Of a stretch of DNA of 64,000 nt, positions 34,819 to 47,429 are shown piece after piece. A program made the position numbers and the translations under genes. The stretch is from NCBI RefSeq assembly GCF_902167145.1, contig NC_050104.1:108201849-108265848 (forward strand), given 5' to 3'. The notes beneath the pieces were generated by a model, which did not search any database, was not told the DNA's origin, and saw only the letters and a program-made list of their open reading frames with translations. This DNA comes from Zea mays (taxonomy: Eukaryota > Streptophyta > Magnoliopsida > Poales > Poaceae). The first letter of the stretch is position 1; every line of letters begins with the position of its first letter.

Positions 34819-36083
34819 GAAGTGGTATCAGAGGAATGTTGACTGTAGGACGAAACCTAGATAGAACTGGACAACCATTCTTTACTTACCCTTGCTACTC
34901 TGATTCTTTTCTAAACTTTTCTTAATCTTTTTTCATCTATTTCCGCTTTACTCTGATTATTCTTACCTTTTCATTCTAAAGACAAATGTGGATTTCACAC
35001 TTTGAAATCCTGTGCCTAAAGTGACTTTAGGAATAGGAGACCTACTCTTAGGAACAAAAACAAAACTATTTTTATAGGTATTTGTATGCTTGAATGTTTG
35101 TTCTTATGATACTTGTTTGATTTGGATCTTTGATTGAGTGTGATTAGTTGTGGAGTAATGTCCACAATCACATCTGCATATACATATAGAAAAAAAAACG
35201 GTTATAAAAATATCTAAATGAACTAGGTTATCCCTCATCAAAGAATCTAGCCTAGCAAAATCCATCTTATCTTGAAAAAGTCTATCCTACACTCATAGAT
35301 CCATCTTATCCTAAAAAAATAGATTCTCATCTTATCTTATAAAGATTTATCTTATCCTAATAGATCTAACTGACCTCAAAAGATTCTATCTCATCCTTAT
35401 GGATTCATCTTGCCCTAATAAGCATATTTATCCCACATTAGTATAACCACCGTGATCTAATCTAGTTATTTCCAACCTAATCTAGATTCTATCTAATCTA
35501 AAGTGGACTACTTAAACAGATTAGTGATACTGGTAGAAGAGATTAGACCCTACTAGCCAGGTGTTAACTTAACTTAACACATTAGACCAACTCGACCAAG
35601 AGCAAAAGAGTTAACCCAATCAATAGATTCATGAAGAATTGTATAATCATTCCCCACCTAGCATTAAACCAACTTTTAACCTACATCATGTAGTTTATCT
35701 CACCTATATTTATCTTAACCATATTCCCCCAACTTCGATGATATACACTGACCTCGAATCAATGAGACCAGGATCGAAGAAGGAAAAGGTCAACCTTGTC
35801 AAGGAAGGATAGTGAAGTCAAACTTGATCTTCAAATGCATTACCACTCAACACGAAATTCTTCCTCACCATAAACTTTCTTACCCCTGGCTATTCTTGCC
35901 CTAACCTATCCATCTCATATATCCTACATAATAAGTAGCTGGATACCTATGCTCTCTTAATCACCCACTATTGACTATAAAAAATGAGACTATAGATTTT
36001 TGAACCAATTATAGATTAAAAGCTGAATTACAAATCAATCCTTCTGTGTCCCTTTTCTTACAAATCTCGAGGACGAGATTTCT
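34819..36083 (+). other. Internal region of element X (no genes)
   Basis: The primer-binding site TGGTATCAGAGG at 34823-34834 matches the initiator-methionine tRNA site. The next 1.2 kb is AT-rich. A stretch at about 35220-35420 is built of diverged ATCTTATCCTAA and TAGATTC motifs. No open frame of interest was seen. Confidence 0.75.
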
Positions 36084-36101
36084 GTTAAGGGGGGTAGGAT
36101 T
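36084..36101 (+). other. Polypurine tract of element X
   Basis: GTTAAGGGGGGTAGGATT directly precedes the 3' LTR, in a context (CTCGAGGACGAGATTTCTG) like that next to the LTRs of A, B and 3. Confidence 0.85.
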
Positions 36102-39100
36102 TGTAATGCCCAAAATGTGTATAAAAAAATAAAAATAAAAATAAAAATAAAAATAAAAAAATGAGGTAATGAAATAGTAAATTCAGATATCTCAAATTAC
36201 ATATGAGTGTGGAAATTTGAGAACTCCATTGTGGAAACCAAGAAATATTTTAGAAAAGAAGTAATAGAAAAGATTCCTATTCAACTAAATAATTATGCAT
36301 ATCATCAAATGATGCATCATAAGCCTTTATTTACATGAATAATAAATTTGGAAGTAACCTTTACTTCCTATTTCACAAGCAAAATACTATTTTTCTACAA
36401 AGAAGGAAAACAATATGAGTGGGTATTTTGTATTTGCAACACAGACTAAATAAATATTTGATATATAAAATAAAATAGACCATGTATAACATGTTGGAGT
36501 TTTTGTTTGACACTTAAATATACTTTAAGTTTAAACTATATGTGAATTTAATTCAAAATTTCAATTGGAATCTAATGTGAAATTAGAAAAGGAAATAAAA
36601 AAAAAGAGAGAAAACAGAAAACCTAGTGCCGGGCCAAATTACCTTTAGCCGGCCCAACACGGCCACTAACCAGCCCACCAGCGCGCTCGGCCCTGCTCAC
36701 TGTGGCGCGGGGCCCACAAGTCGGCGGCTCCATCCAGTATCTACGCGCGCGCCAGCCGTTTTCTCCTCTGCGTTGCATGCTTGGGCCACTGCAGACGGGT
36801 CCCACTTGCCTGGTCTTCTTCTCCGATTGAAACGAACACCGAAGCTCGCGGATCGAGCCGCGATTTCGGCGGGTCGTTGGAACCTCCGATTCTCATGCTA
36901 CCCCTCGCCCCATGTGCATATAAGCCTACCGCCCCCATTGGCCCTCCAGAACCAAAGCCATGCAGGGAGAAAGGGATCTGCCAGCCACCATTTCTGAGGT
37001 GAGAACGAAGAAAGAGAGAGAGAAAAGAACCGAGTTGTGCACGGTGGTCTGGGCGACCGCGGGGAGGAGTCTTCCGGGCTCTGGACGCGCGTGGCGGCTG
37101 CGGCGCTCCCCGTACCGTAGGCGGCGTCCTTTGTGGCATCAAGTTGGGGCATCGGGACTCGCCTCGAAGGAGCGCCGTCGCGAGTCGGCACGACCGTGGG
37201 TGTCCCCGTTGCTTCAATAGCCAGTAAGCACCCTTATTACTTCCATCTTGTCCTCTGCTATACTTAGGGCTAGCTAGATTTGGCGCGTGGATCATCTGAG
37301 CTCTGGAAATTCCTTGTTGACGTTATTCGTCACCGTGTATCCGCACTGCGCCGCGGCTGCCGTTAGGCATAAACATCAAGAGCCGGACCTCGTGGTGGAT
37401 CATCGGGTGTCGGTGTGAGGTAGAAGATGGAGATGCGCCGTCTAATCTGGGCTCGAATGGCGAGCTCGGGACAGCTCGCTGCCTCGTCCATGGCGCTCGG
37501 CCGTGGCGGATTAGCGGAGGAAAGAATTAGAAGAGAGAGAGAGCTGAGGGGAAGAAGAAGGCGTCTTGACTGTTGATCTGTCCCTGTACGGTGGATACTA
37601 GGCGACTATAGCAACTAGATCGGATTGGCGCACAACCGTTGATGCCAAATCATACGCACAGGATTGGAGTTCGGTCATTTAAAAATCTAATCCGTAGATC
37701 CAAAATCCAACGGTTGGGATCGTTTCAACGCGTAATGATTCGTGATCTAATCCGGGCCCTCGATTATGATCCAACGACCATGATTCGCCAATACCCCTTT
37801 GCCGAGTCACTTTGCTAAAGAGTCCCTGAAATTTATCTAAACCAACCCGCCGTCCTAGGGGAGGTGTAGATTGTGTCTAGGTTCATTTTGCGGCTGAAAC
37901 CCTACCTTCTCTGGTATTTGATGAGCTGTCCAGGAATTAGAAAAAAAAATCCAGAAAAGTAAATAGGAAGTGAATTTTCAATGTAACAATAAATACTAGG
38001 ACTTGTTTAATTCATATAAAATTCATATTAAGTCCAAATGAGTTCATTCTAGTTCCTATAATTTTATAATACTATTGTTTATCAAATTGTGTCACTGTTT
38101 TGACATGAAAGTCACGTTAAAAAATTTATATCATATTTAATCTTGTACGAAACACATAAAAGATTTAGAAATTCATAACTTAAAATCTATGACTCCAATT
38201 TGATCCTCTCCAGTTGCGTTAGTCTCGTATAAATATTTACTATACAATAAAAACATCTATTATACCATGTATTATATCTGTATTTAACTGATGTTGGTTA
38301 GTTTGGTTAAACTGCTTATAAACTACTGAAATATGACCTATGGTTAATTTATAACTTAGGTTAAAGTTGAATTAATTACTATTTTAAGTTATTTTCTCTT
38401 GATTTATAAAATAAACATAAGACCTAGTTTTAATTACTTAATCACGTGGGTCTTCCGTAAACTATACCTCTTAACCGTAACTTCGATCTTAGTAATTCTC
38501 GAACCCGCGATCTCGTAGCTTCGCGTAGATCATTATTATTCAGTTTGTACTTATGTTTGGTGTGATGTTAATCTATACCATGTATGTTTGTATTGCTATG
38601 ACTAGCGCGAGGTTTCGAGGATCTGAAGAATTACCCTGGTAACTGGAATCTCAAGTGCCAGGCAAGTTGTGCCCTTGATCACCTCTTTTACCCATTCATG
38701 TTCTTATTATTCATAATGATCTGCATAGGTTAATTTTGATGGGACCCAATAGGATACCCTAGATTTGACTATCTTTATACCTTGTTTCCCCACTGGTTTT
38801 ACTACTAAAGTTTTGGGTAGTTCATGCTATTGCTTTATGTGGATTTGGGTATAGAGATATTCATCACTCATTGTTATACTTTTTATTATCTGTTCTATTA
38901 TTTAATGTTCATGTTAAGATCATTATGTTAATGGGAACATGGAGAACCACCCGGGAAAACAGTGCTACCACAAGGGTTTATGGACGCCCTTGGCTGATTA
39001 ATTAGGAAAGCTAGTGGAGGACTACCTTACCCGAAAGGGGCAAGGGCAGTAGGGGAGTGGTCAGTGTAGGGAGGTCCTTGGGTTGATTTTGCTGCGATGG

Positions 39101-39911
39101 CGGTCAGACAAGAACCCTGCACTGGAGCTTCCTATAAACTGTAGCGGGTAGTCTGAAGCTAGTGGAACTTTGTAAAGGCCTCGTAGTGGTACCCTGCCTC
39201 GCTTCCTTGGTAGAGGTGTATGGAGTCTGATCAACTCCGTGGCAAATGGGTAACACGACTTGTGGGTAAAGATGCGCAACCTCTGCAGAGTGTAAAACTG
39301 GTATACTAGCCGTGCTCACGGTCATGAGCGGCTCGGACACTCACATGATTAATTTATGGAACTAAATTCAATTTGTCATATGCATTGCATCGCAGGTGAT
39401 GTTGTTACTTTTGTTCAACTATTTAATTGGGTTGGTATTTACTTATACTTAGTAACTGCTAATAAAATTTTGACCAACTTTAAAAGCAATGCTCAGCTCT
39501 AACCATCTCCTTTGGTAAGCCTTACACTTCACGTGAGCTCCCACCTTTGGCGAGTTCATGCACATTATTCCCCACAACTTGTTGAGCGATGAACGTATGT
39601 GAGCTCACTCTTGCTGTCTCACACCCCCCCACAGGTCAAGAACAGGTACCACAGGATGAGGCGCATGGAGGATGCTATGACGAGTTCGTGAGAGGTCTAG
39701 GTTGTCGTCTCTCAGTCAACTTTGGGTTGCTGGACCGTTGTCTCCTTATAATGTAATTATTTATTTAATTTGTACAGAACTCCTGTTATGTAGTAAAGAT
39801 GTGACATTCGATCCAGTGCCATGATTCATCATATGTGTGAGACTTGGTCCTAGCACACCTGGTGATTATGTTCGCGCCCGGGCTTTGGACCCCTGAAACC
39901 CGAGTGTGACA
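36102..39911 (+). repeat. 3' LTR of element X
   Basis: 3810 bp, from TGTAATGCCC to GAGTGTGACA. Inside are an AAAAAT microsatellite at 36121-36162, a GC-rich promoter-like part (about 36620-37560), an AT-rich part, and the block shared with the other LTR families (38950-39340). The LTR ends in the Helitron helicase exon; the five bases after it are TGCTA. The left flank of X is lost, so the duplication cannot be confirmed. Confidence 0.9.
36919..36924 (+). promoter_or_regulatory. Possible TATA box in LTR of element X
   Basis: TATAAG in CATGTGCATATAAGCC follows a GC-rich stretch in the first quarter of the LTR, a plausible promoter position. The matching site of the 5' LTR has been lost by truncation. 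Confidence 0.45.
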
Positions 39912-42900
39912 TGCTATTGTCTAGTGCCTCCACAGCTTGTCTCTTAGTCATAGAAGCCTCATCCCAGATAATGAGAGATGCTTTCCGTAGCAACTCTGCG
40001 GTTCCACTCTGCTTCGTGAAGCTACATACAACGCCATCATCAATAGTAAGAGGTATCTTGAAGCGTGAATGGGCAGTTCTTCCTCCAGGCATTATGGAAG
40101 CCGCAACGCCAGATGTAGTTGTTGCCACCGCAATCTTGTTCTGGCTGCGTAGCGTCGCAAGCAACACTCTGTATAGATAAGTCTTTCCAGTGCCACTAGG
40201 TCCATCCACAAAGAACAATCCACCCTGATCAGTGTCAACAGCAGACATAATCTTATCATAGGCGGCTCTCTGTTCCTCGTTAAGAGTCTCTTTGAGAGCC
40301 ACATCTGCCACTGTCGGTTCGATACTTTCCTCCTCGTAAACCTCCCTAGCAGTACCTATAGCATCGTCATACGTGTCAATGATAGGAGGAAGTGGGAATG
40401 TCTTTATGTCCTTTCCCATTGACTGCAGCATGTTCCTAATGTCAATCAATACCATCTGCTCAACGTGAGTTTTGCTCTCACTCCTACGTTGATAGTCCTC
40501 TGACATAGCATCTAGGTGTTTCCGCCAGAGTACCACCACATCGCTTGGCTCACAGTACACCAGTATTGTGGCAAAAAGTCGTCGCAGCGCCGATGGCATC
40601 TGGAAAAGAGCACGTTCAGTGAGACACTCATCCAGTGTGTTGTCCGACTCAAGCAGTCCCCTTCTCTCTGCTGCCTCACGAAAAGTCGGTAGCGTGACAC
40701 CATCTACTGTCCTTAGATCCACATAGGAGATGGCGCCAGCCACGTGGTTTAGGAGAACACGGAGATAGTAGCGCTCCCCCTCGGCTGGATGAGCAGAGAC
40801 TATTCTACCGACTTGTCCACCCGTATCTCGTTTCCTCCGTTGCCATACTTTGCCCTTACCACTCTGCCAAGTGAACCACTCAGGGAAGTCACAATATAGG
40901 ATGCCCGGAGCCTCTTCATGTAGCCTATTTGCCTCAAAATATGTTGTGAGCATTGACCTATCAGCACCTGGACGGTTTACAACTCGCTGGACCATTTGCC
41001 GATCATGAAACGCCACCATGTGCATGTTTGGAAGATGGAGCTGCAGCTGCATCACAGGTGGAGAGTTCTGACTAAGCTCAAAGCCGTATATCCTCCATAA
41101 GGCTTCTGGCGGGGTCACCCACCTTGCATCTCTGTACTGCTTGATCTCATCTACATCATCATCTGTCTTGCTCGCATCTCTCATAACAACAGACACACGA
41201 TCATGGCCTTTGTATATGTACTTGAACAAATATTTAATAGCCTTGATGCTCCCACACGCCTCAACATTGATGTGACAGTTGAAGAGGCGAAGGAGGTAAG
41301 GATTGTAAGGGACAACTCATCTATTGTCCAACTCGCACCCTCGAACCTTTTCCTTACGCCCATCGTCACGACGTCTGTAAACAGGATATGAATCCTTCCC
41401 TTGCAAAGTTGCGTCACTGAAAGGCCGAGGGTAATGATTCTTGCATGATGCACGACCCTTAGTGCATGGACAGTTAGGGTTTAGCGACCCGCATGGACCA
41501 TGCATCATATGCTTGATAACCATCTTTCGTAGTTCATGGTACTTTTTGTTTGGGATCTCGGCTGAGATCAAAAGGTCATACTGCTCAGGGCATGTTAGCT
41601 TGTACTTCCTCTGCATGATTAGTAAAAAATGGGCATGGGGCAAACCCCTCTTTTGAAACTCGATGACATAGACGTAAGCACGAACCTTACCGAGAATATC
41701 TTGTTTAGTCAGCCTATACTTTAACTCTTGTAGCTTCGCATGAAAGACACGCACTACAAGATCCGAACGATCTTGTGGTGTCTTCCCAGGGAGAAGCTCC
41801 CTCCTTATCTCATCCCAGTTAGGGTTACATGTCATGGTAAGAAAGATGTCTAGTTTCCCAAACTTCCGCACCAGAGCCATAGCATCCATATACCGATGTC
41901 TCATGTCACGAGGACCGCCAATAAACGACGACGACAGCACAATTCGCTTCCCAACCTTTTCTGCTCTTATATCGCCATCTAACATAGTATCCACCAAACC
42001 CTGGTATAGGTCTGCCCGTAACCGATCCTGGTTCTTACGAATGAAATCTAAACGGGAGCTCTCAATCTTGATGTATGTGTCAACTGCGAACTGCTGGAAA
42101 AGACGTTTACCATGAAGTATTGGATTGAATACCCCTGGACGAATCTGGAATTTGTAGCAGTAATAGTCACGTACGAACACACATAGATGATTAGGAGATT
42201 CTGCATACGCAAGGATTGATTATTTAGTGATGTCGAAAGGATACTTTAACAATGTGTTACGTAAGAAATTACAAAGAAATAACTAACCTGCATCTTCATC
42301 GTTTGCATTACTTGCCCTATGCGTCGCACGGTATGCATCCACTTCGCCCATGGATACACCAACCTTTGGTATATTTGCATGCCATCCAAGTTCACCTCTA
42401 GGAAATAACAGTGGATACGATAGTGCATCGTAGCATCCATGGTATGAGCGGATACCATGGCTTGACCTATCCTTCCCATGTAGCATAACATTCTTGCTGA
42501 ACTGGCCTCGCCGTTCGCTCCCCTCGATCTAGACAGCAGCGACCTCTGAAGTGATAGGTGTGTTATATGTCTTCTGGTTCAACGATTGATCAAGGTTCAA
42601 TGTGATACGATAGTCATCAAGGTTCTCAACATGACCCATGCTTCTAAGATGTTCAGAGTATGGATTTTCACGGAGTATGGAAACTATTTGTTTAATAACA
42701 TCTTTGTCTTTCTGTTGATGTTCTTCGCGGCACATACGGTACCGATGCTCGAGATTGGGATCATCATCGTAAAAGTAAAGTTCAAGGTGTTTATGCTCCG
42801 CCCCACCTTCCCTACCGAATGACTTGATATTGTGATACATCATGCCTTGTGCCCGGAACGTGTATATACCAGAATCCCTCACATTAGTTGTCATACTATC

Positions 42901-45145
42901 AAGGCAACAGTACAACGAAGTGAAAGAGAAATGGCCATTAAAAAACCTGATGTTATCACGAAAGTGCCTAGCATCAGAGTCTACACTATCCCACAACCTC
43001 CAGAGTTGTGGAGGGGTCTCCAGTGGGGCTAGCTCAACCTTCCCACCACGACAGCAAAATCCAGGTGGCTCATACTCAAACTTCTTCGCATTGCAATAAC
43101 CGTAGTTGGGAACAGACTTCAGCATATGTGTTTCTTCAGGCACGTTACTGTACACCTTGTTGTACGTGTCAGGCAAATCAGTGTCAATAGATTCTTCTTG
43201 AGTACCATCAATCTTGATGTCCTCGTCGGTCTCATCATCTAATATTTTTTTAGAAAACAACGATTAAGACATGTGTATCTATATAAACCATGGTAGCAAC
43301 ATGTAAATCCATGTACGTACATTGCCCAGCGAATAGGTATCCATCGTTATCATCATCATCCTCTTCGAATATGACACCCTCATCATCGTCACCTATTCGT
43401 GAAAATATGAGGTTTGACTTCTAGGGTGGGGAAATATGTAATGTGAACAAAATTTTTAACAATTACCATCGGAAATGACCTTTGGCTTCGTATGTGTATG
43501 CTGCACTCTTTGTTCAGCCATGCCTTCACTCACATTTGTTGCCAAGGTAGCACCTTGGCATGGATTTGTACATTGTACTGATGGAAACGCACGTTTAGTA
43601 AGAATACATGCTATCGTCGCCGTGCAAGATTGATTTAAAATTGGTTAGAAATTACCATTGTTGTGGATCTCTGTAGTCATATGGGGTTGTGTCCAATCGT
43701 CCCCTTCCACGGCGTCACTGATTGTATCCTCAGTCACTGTAGCCACGTTCCTTGAAATGGCGGCTTCAAATTGTTGGTTTCGACTACCTAAGATAGCTGG
43801 TCTTGCCCCAGATAGCACATGATGTTTACGACTTAGTGGCTCAGTAGACATAGTGAGTGAACCAACATCCTCGGTCTGTATTGAAGTTGGCAGGAAAGGT
43901 GTCCCGACAAATTCAGGGATAACCCAATCGCAAGTGGTAACTGAGGATCCATACGGTTGTGTTGCATCTGTTCTATGACGTCCAACCTCAGGGGTATATG
44001 TTGGGTCCTCCATGGCGATGGACTCCTGATTCAAAGTGTCAGATTGCAGTGCTCTACGTTTTCTGCCGTACTCTGTCTTTGCATCTTTCCGTTTTGGTGT
44101 CTTATTATACAACCTAAGGTGTTCACGCCTAGACTCCCTCTCGATGGGAGTTAAGTTTTTGTACCGCTCACTAAAGTAGGCGACCCTTTTCATAGTATGA
44201 TTAGGTGTGTTATCAACACTTTCATGCACACAACCTGGAATAAATGCATGTCTACGTTCAATGTTTTGAAACCCGTTGTTTTTTGCATATGTAGTCAAGT
44301 GAACAGTCATGTACCTGTTGTCAAAAGGTCATTACTTGCGACAATGTTGTTTACCTGGAATGTCTCATTTCTATGCAACCAATCGCTATCATCATCTAGA
44401 TCCACGTTTACTTGTTCGTCTCCACCTACATTAAACATTTTAGCATAAGTAAAGAGATACATAATAGGTGGTGCTAAAGTGACAAAAAATGTGATTGTTA
44501 TATACCTGCAATGCCTTGTGTTGACAAAATTTTGAAATCAATGATGCTACAGTCATCTGGAAAGCTATCTGCGAAACATGGTGAAAATAAAAATAGGATT
44601 AATAGGTACTCACTCATTCATAAGAGGATCTGTTCAAATGTTGGTAAAATGATCATATACCTAAACCGAGATGCACATCCCCACGTATTTTAAAGTTAAC
44701 CACCTCACATGACTTGTCCATATTAATGTCTTATTTATATATCATCCATTTACAAAAGGCTACACGACAACTTTGTATAGTACGAACATGTAGGTATAGC
44801 ATTTAGAATTAGAAATTTAACTTTCATCACCTATGGATGATTGTGTTTTTATCGGTAGTCCTTTATTCCTTTGGCGCGCTTCACGACGCTTCCTATTTTT
44901 CTCATTCTTTTGTTCAACAGTCATCGTGGCATATCTTTCCCTATCCCTTTGCCTCTTACGTTCCCTAGCATCGACAATTGGTCCAAGCGAATTCGATTCA
45001 TTTTGATTACCTACAATGTAACTTTGTGGATTAGTGTCTGTACCTACTACATTTCGACACGCATGTACTAAGCTTTACCTGTAATGATGGTGTTTGAGAT
45101 GTTCGTGAATGGTGTGCGATCAGCATTGTATCCCATCTGATCCAT
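39912..45145 (-). pseudogene. Helitron Rep-helicase gene, about ten exons, C-terminally truncated
   Basis: Proposed exons: 45145-45079 (ATG), 45010-44831, 44729-44661, 44568-44506, 44425-44355, about 44313-43657, 43577-43467, 43392-43321, 43238-42287 and 42200-39912. Introns are GT-AG and the phases agree, except at the exon 5/6 junction. The N-terminal exons are basic (DRERYATMTVEQKNEKNRKR). Exon 9 is the conserved Helitron N-region (VPNYGYCNAKKFEYEPPGFC, RFFNGHFSFTSLYC) and contains a TAG at 42529-42531. Exon 10 has the Rep rolling-circle motifs FLTMTCNPNW and GLPHAHFLL (HUH) and the third motif before HMMHGPCG. A TGA at 41317-41319 follows. The SF1-type helicase has Walker A GPSGTGKT (about 40180-40203) and Walker B IIWDEAS (about 39951-39970). 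The protein ends at 39912 where X inserted, so the later helicase motifs are missing. Such proteins nick and unwind DNA to move Helitrons. This copy is inactive. Confidence 0.85.
42201..42287 (-). other. Intron in Helitron gene
   Basis: The minus strand has donor GATGCAG|GTTAGTT and acceptor GCGTATGCAG|AATCTCC. Joining the flanks restores the frame between the N-region and the Rep domain. The intron itself (87 nt) contains stops. It is the best supported intron of the gene. Confidence 0.85.
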
Positions 45146-46665
45146 AACAAGAACAGTGCCCTACAAAACATGAACACATAAATAAACAATAATAAAAGAG
45201 GGTAGACAATCAGTAGTCCTTTATATGTGCTCATCCAGTTAACTAGATTGACCATCAAGAGAGGTGTGATTGAGAAGACAATAGATGTTGTCAAACCAAT
45301 TAGGACTGTGTGTGAGACATATACATTATCAAACAACAATTGTGAACTGAACTATAAAGCAACATAGTTTCAATGATTATGATATTGTTATCTCTAGCTA
45401 ACACCCACCGAAGGCATTTAAAGCACCACATCACACCATAACAAAGCAAAGTTCGCTAGTTAGTTTATAGTTTTGTGTTTTATAGTTTTGAAGTCCTAGT
45501 GTTGAATAAGTTGTTACTGTTACCACTGATTAAGTGCTACTGATATCAGTGAAGAAAATATAAACCATAAACATAACAGTGCATTTTAGGTTTACCTGGT
45601 AAATGAAAAGAAGCCTTATGGAAAGTGTTAACAGTCCCTTTTCAGAAAGAAAACCTGTGGAGAGCAGAACAAAAACATTCAAATCAGTATACAACTTATT
45701 TAATTAAATGGTAGTGCACAATGATTACTGTTTAGACCGTCTACATAGTGTTTAGACAGAATAAAGATAGTTCAGACAACATGACAAAGCCATAATATAT
45801 ACTTATTCATAAAAATACATGTTATCTAAGTTCTCGGTAAAGCAATAAGAAAAGGAATAGTCTGCTTTCATTGTAATGGATTTTTCTTGCACCTAACAAT
45901 AGCAAATGAATGTCACGCTGTATTTGACAGAGCAGCTAATTATTGGACAACCACCATACATATGATTGGAAATTAAAAGCTTTTGAAAGAACTCAGATTG
46001 AAATCATCACCAAATTAATAGATAGCCAAAGGCAGATACTTAGATAACCGAGTTGTGATGAAATCTCTAAATCTAAAACTCTCTAACATGTAAAAGTATC
46101 TGACAAAATCATAAACATAATAGTGCATTATAGATTTACCTAGTAAATAAAAAGGAGCCTTATGGAAAGTGTTAACAGTCCTTTGTCAGGAACAAAACCT
46201 GTGGAGAGCAGAATAAAATAAATCAGTACATCTATCAGTTGTATGCACCCAAGTAATATAGTAGATCGAGAGAGTTTAATCATAAATTTTGGTTAAATCA
46301 GTACTGCTATCAAAATAGAATGGAATAACATTAGTGGCCAGGAAAAGCACAAATAACAACACTTAACCGAAGGCAGAACCAAAAAATCAGTACATCTATC
46401 AGTTGTATACATTTAAATTTTGACAGTCTGTGAAATACTCAAATAACTCTCCTGTAATGAAATATCTGAATCTAAAACTCTCTGACAAAATTTCTGATCC
46501 GATCAGTTGCGGGATATTGATAGACTGCGTGCCCATAATTCATGCCTGAAAACTGGAAGTTGCCGAGATAAAGTTTACAGTTTAGGCTCAATCTACAAGG
46601 ATAAGTTCTGGCAAATGTGTATGACTATTATATTCCTTGTTCCACAATTCCATTAGCTTGATAAA
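45146..46665. other. Non-coding region upstream of Helitron gene, with duplicated block
   Basis: AT-rich, no gene seen. A block of about 105 bp at 45565-45670 (containing GCCTTATGGAAAGTGTTAAC and AACCTGTGGAGAGCAGA) recurs in diverged form at 46109-46215. Shorter repeats are AATCAGTACATCTATCAGTT near 46222 and 46385, and ATCTAAAACTCTCT near 46072 and 46471. This is probably the 5' non-coding part of the Helitron; its terminal TC end could not be placed. Confidence 0.5.
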
Positions 46666-46859
46666 TGAAAGGGAATTAGGCTTACACCTATTTCCTAATT
46701 AATTTTGGTGGTTGAATTGCCCAACACAAATAATTGGACTAACTAGTTTGCTCTAGTGTATAAGATTATACAGGTGCCAAAGGTTCACACTTAGCCAATA
46801 AAAAGACCAAGTATTGGGTTCAACAAAAAAGCAAAGGGACAACCGAAGGCACCTCTGGT

Positions 46860-47385
46860 CTGGCGCACCGGACTGTCCGGTGTGCCACCGGACAGTATCC
46901 GGTGCACCAGAGGACTCCAACTCGAACTCGCCACCTTCGGGAAAATCCAGAGGCGCTCCGCTATAATTCACCGGACTGTCCGGTGTACACCGGACTGTCC
47001 GGTGTACACCGGACAGTGTCCGGTGCTCCAAGGAACGGCGCCTCAGGAACTCGCCAGCTTCGGGAATTCCCAACGGCTAGTCCGCTATAATTCACCGGAC
47101 ATGTCCGGTGTACACCGGACTGTCCGGTGTGACAACGAAGCAACGGATACTTCGGCGCCAACGGCTACCTGCAGCGCATTGAATGCGCGCCAGCGCGCGC
47201 AGAAGTCAGGCACGCCCATTCTGGCGCACCGGACACTCTACAGTACATGTCCGGTGCGCCATCGGACATCCAGGCGGGCCCAGAAGTCAGAGCTCTAACG
47301 GTCGGAACCCAACGGCTTTGGTGACGTGGCTGGCGCACCGGACATGTCCGGTGTGCACCGGACTGTCCGGTGCACCATACGACAG
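46860..47385. repeat. Palindrome cluster CACCGGAC-TGT-GTCCGGTG type in Sirevirus LTR
   Basis: About nine copies of CACCGGACTGTCCGGTG or close variants (ACATGTCCGGTG, ACAGTGTCCGGTG) lie upstream of the TATA box, for example at 46867, 46971, 47093 and 47335. They recur in the 3' LTR (about 54997-55515), where the local number of units differs. Such conserved LTR palindromes are described for Sireviruses and may be cis-regulatory; they are also CpG-rich methylation targets. Confidence 0.85.
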
Positions 47386-47421
47386 TCAGCCCCACCAAAC
47401 GGCTAGTTTGGTGGTTGGGGC

Positions 47422-47429
47422 TATAAATA
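47422..47429 (+). promoter_or_regulatory. TATA box of Sirevirus 5' LTR
   Basis: TATAAATA in GGGGCTATAAATACCCCC, a strong plant TATA context. The same site is at 55564-55571 in the 3' LTR. Confidence 0.85.

Larger units (their letters stand above)
15434..39911 (+). mobile_element. Element X: non-autonomous LTR retrotransposon (LARD-like), interrupted
   Basis: X has a 5' LTR split into 15434-16166 and 33829-34818 (GATCA is duplicated at 33824-33828), an internal region of only 1.28 kb (34819-36101) and a complete 3' LTR (36102-39911). The first 2.1 kb of the 5' LTR is missing at the junction with B. There is no gag or pol. Long LTRs with a short non-coding centre fit the LARD class. The two LTR copies differ by only a few bases over the compared parts. 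The 3' end lies inside the helicase exon of a Helitron, so X inserted into that older element. Confidence 0.85.

Noticed and set aside
36626..37295. Possible exon with an ATG near 36959 in the LTR of X
   Set aside because: It lies downstream of a TATA-like box and looks gene-like in composition, but it is inside the LTR, short, without known domain, and lost in the truncated partner LTR.
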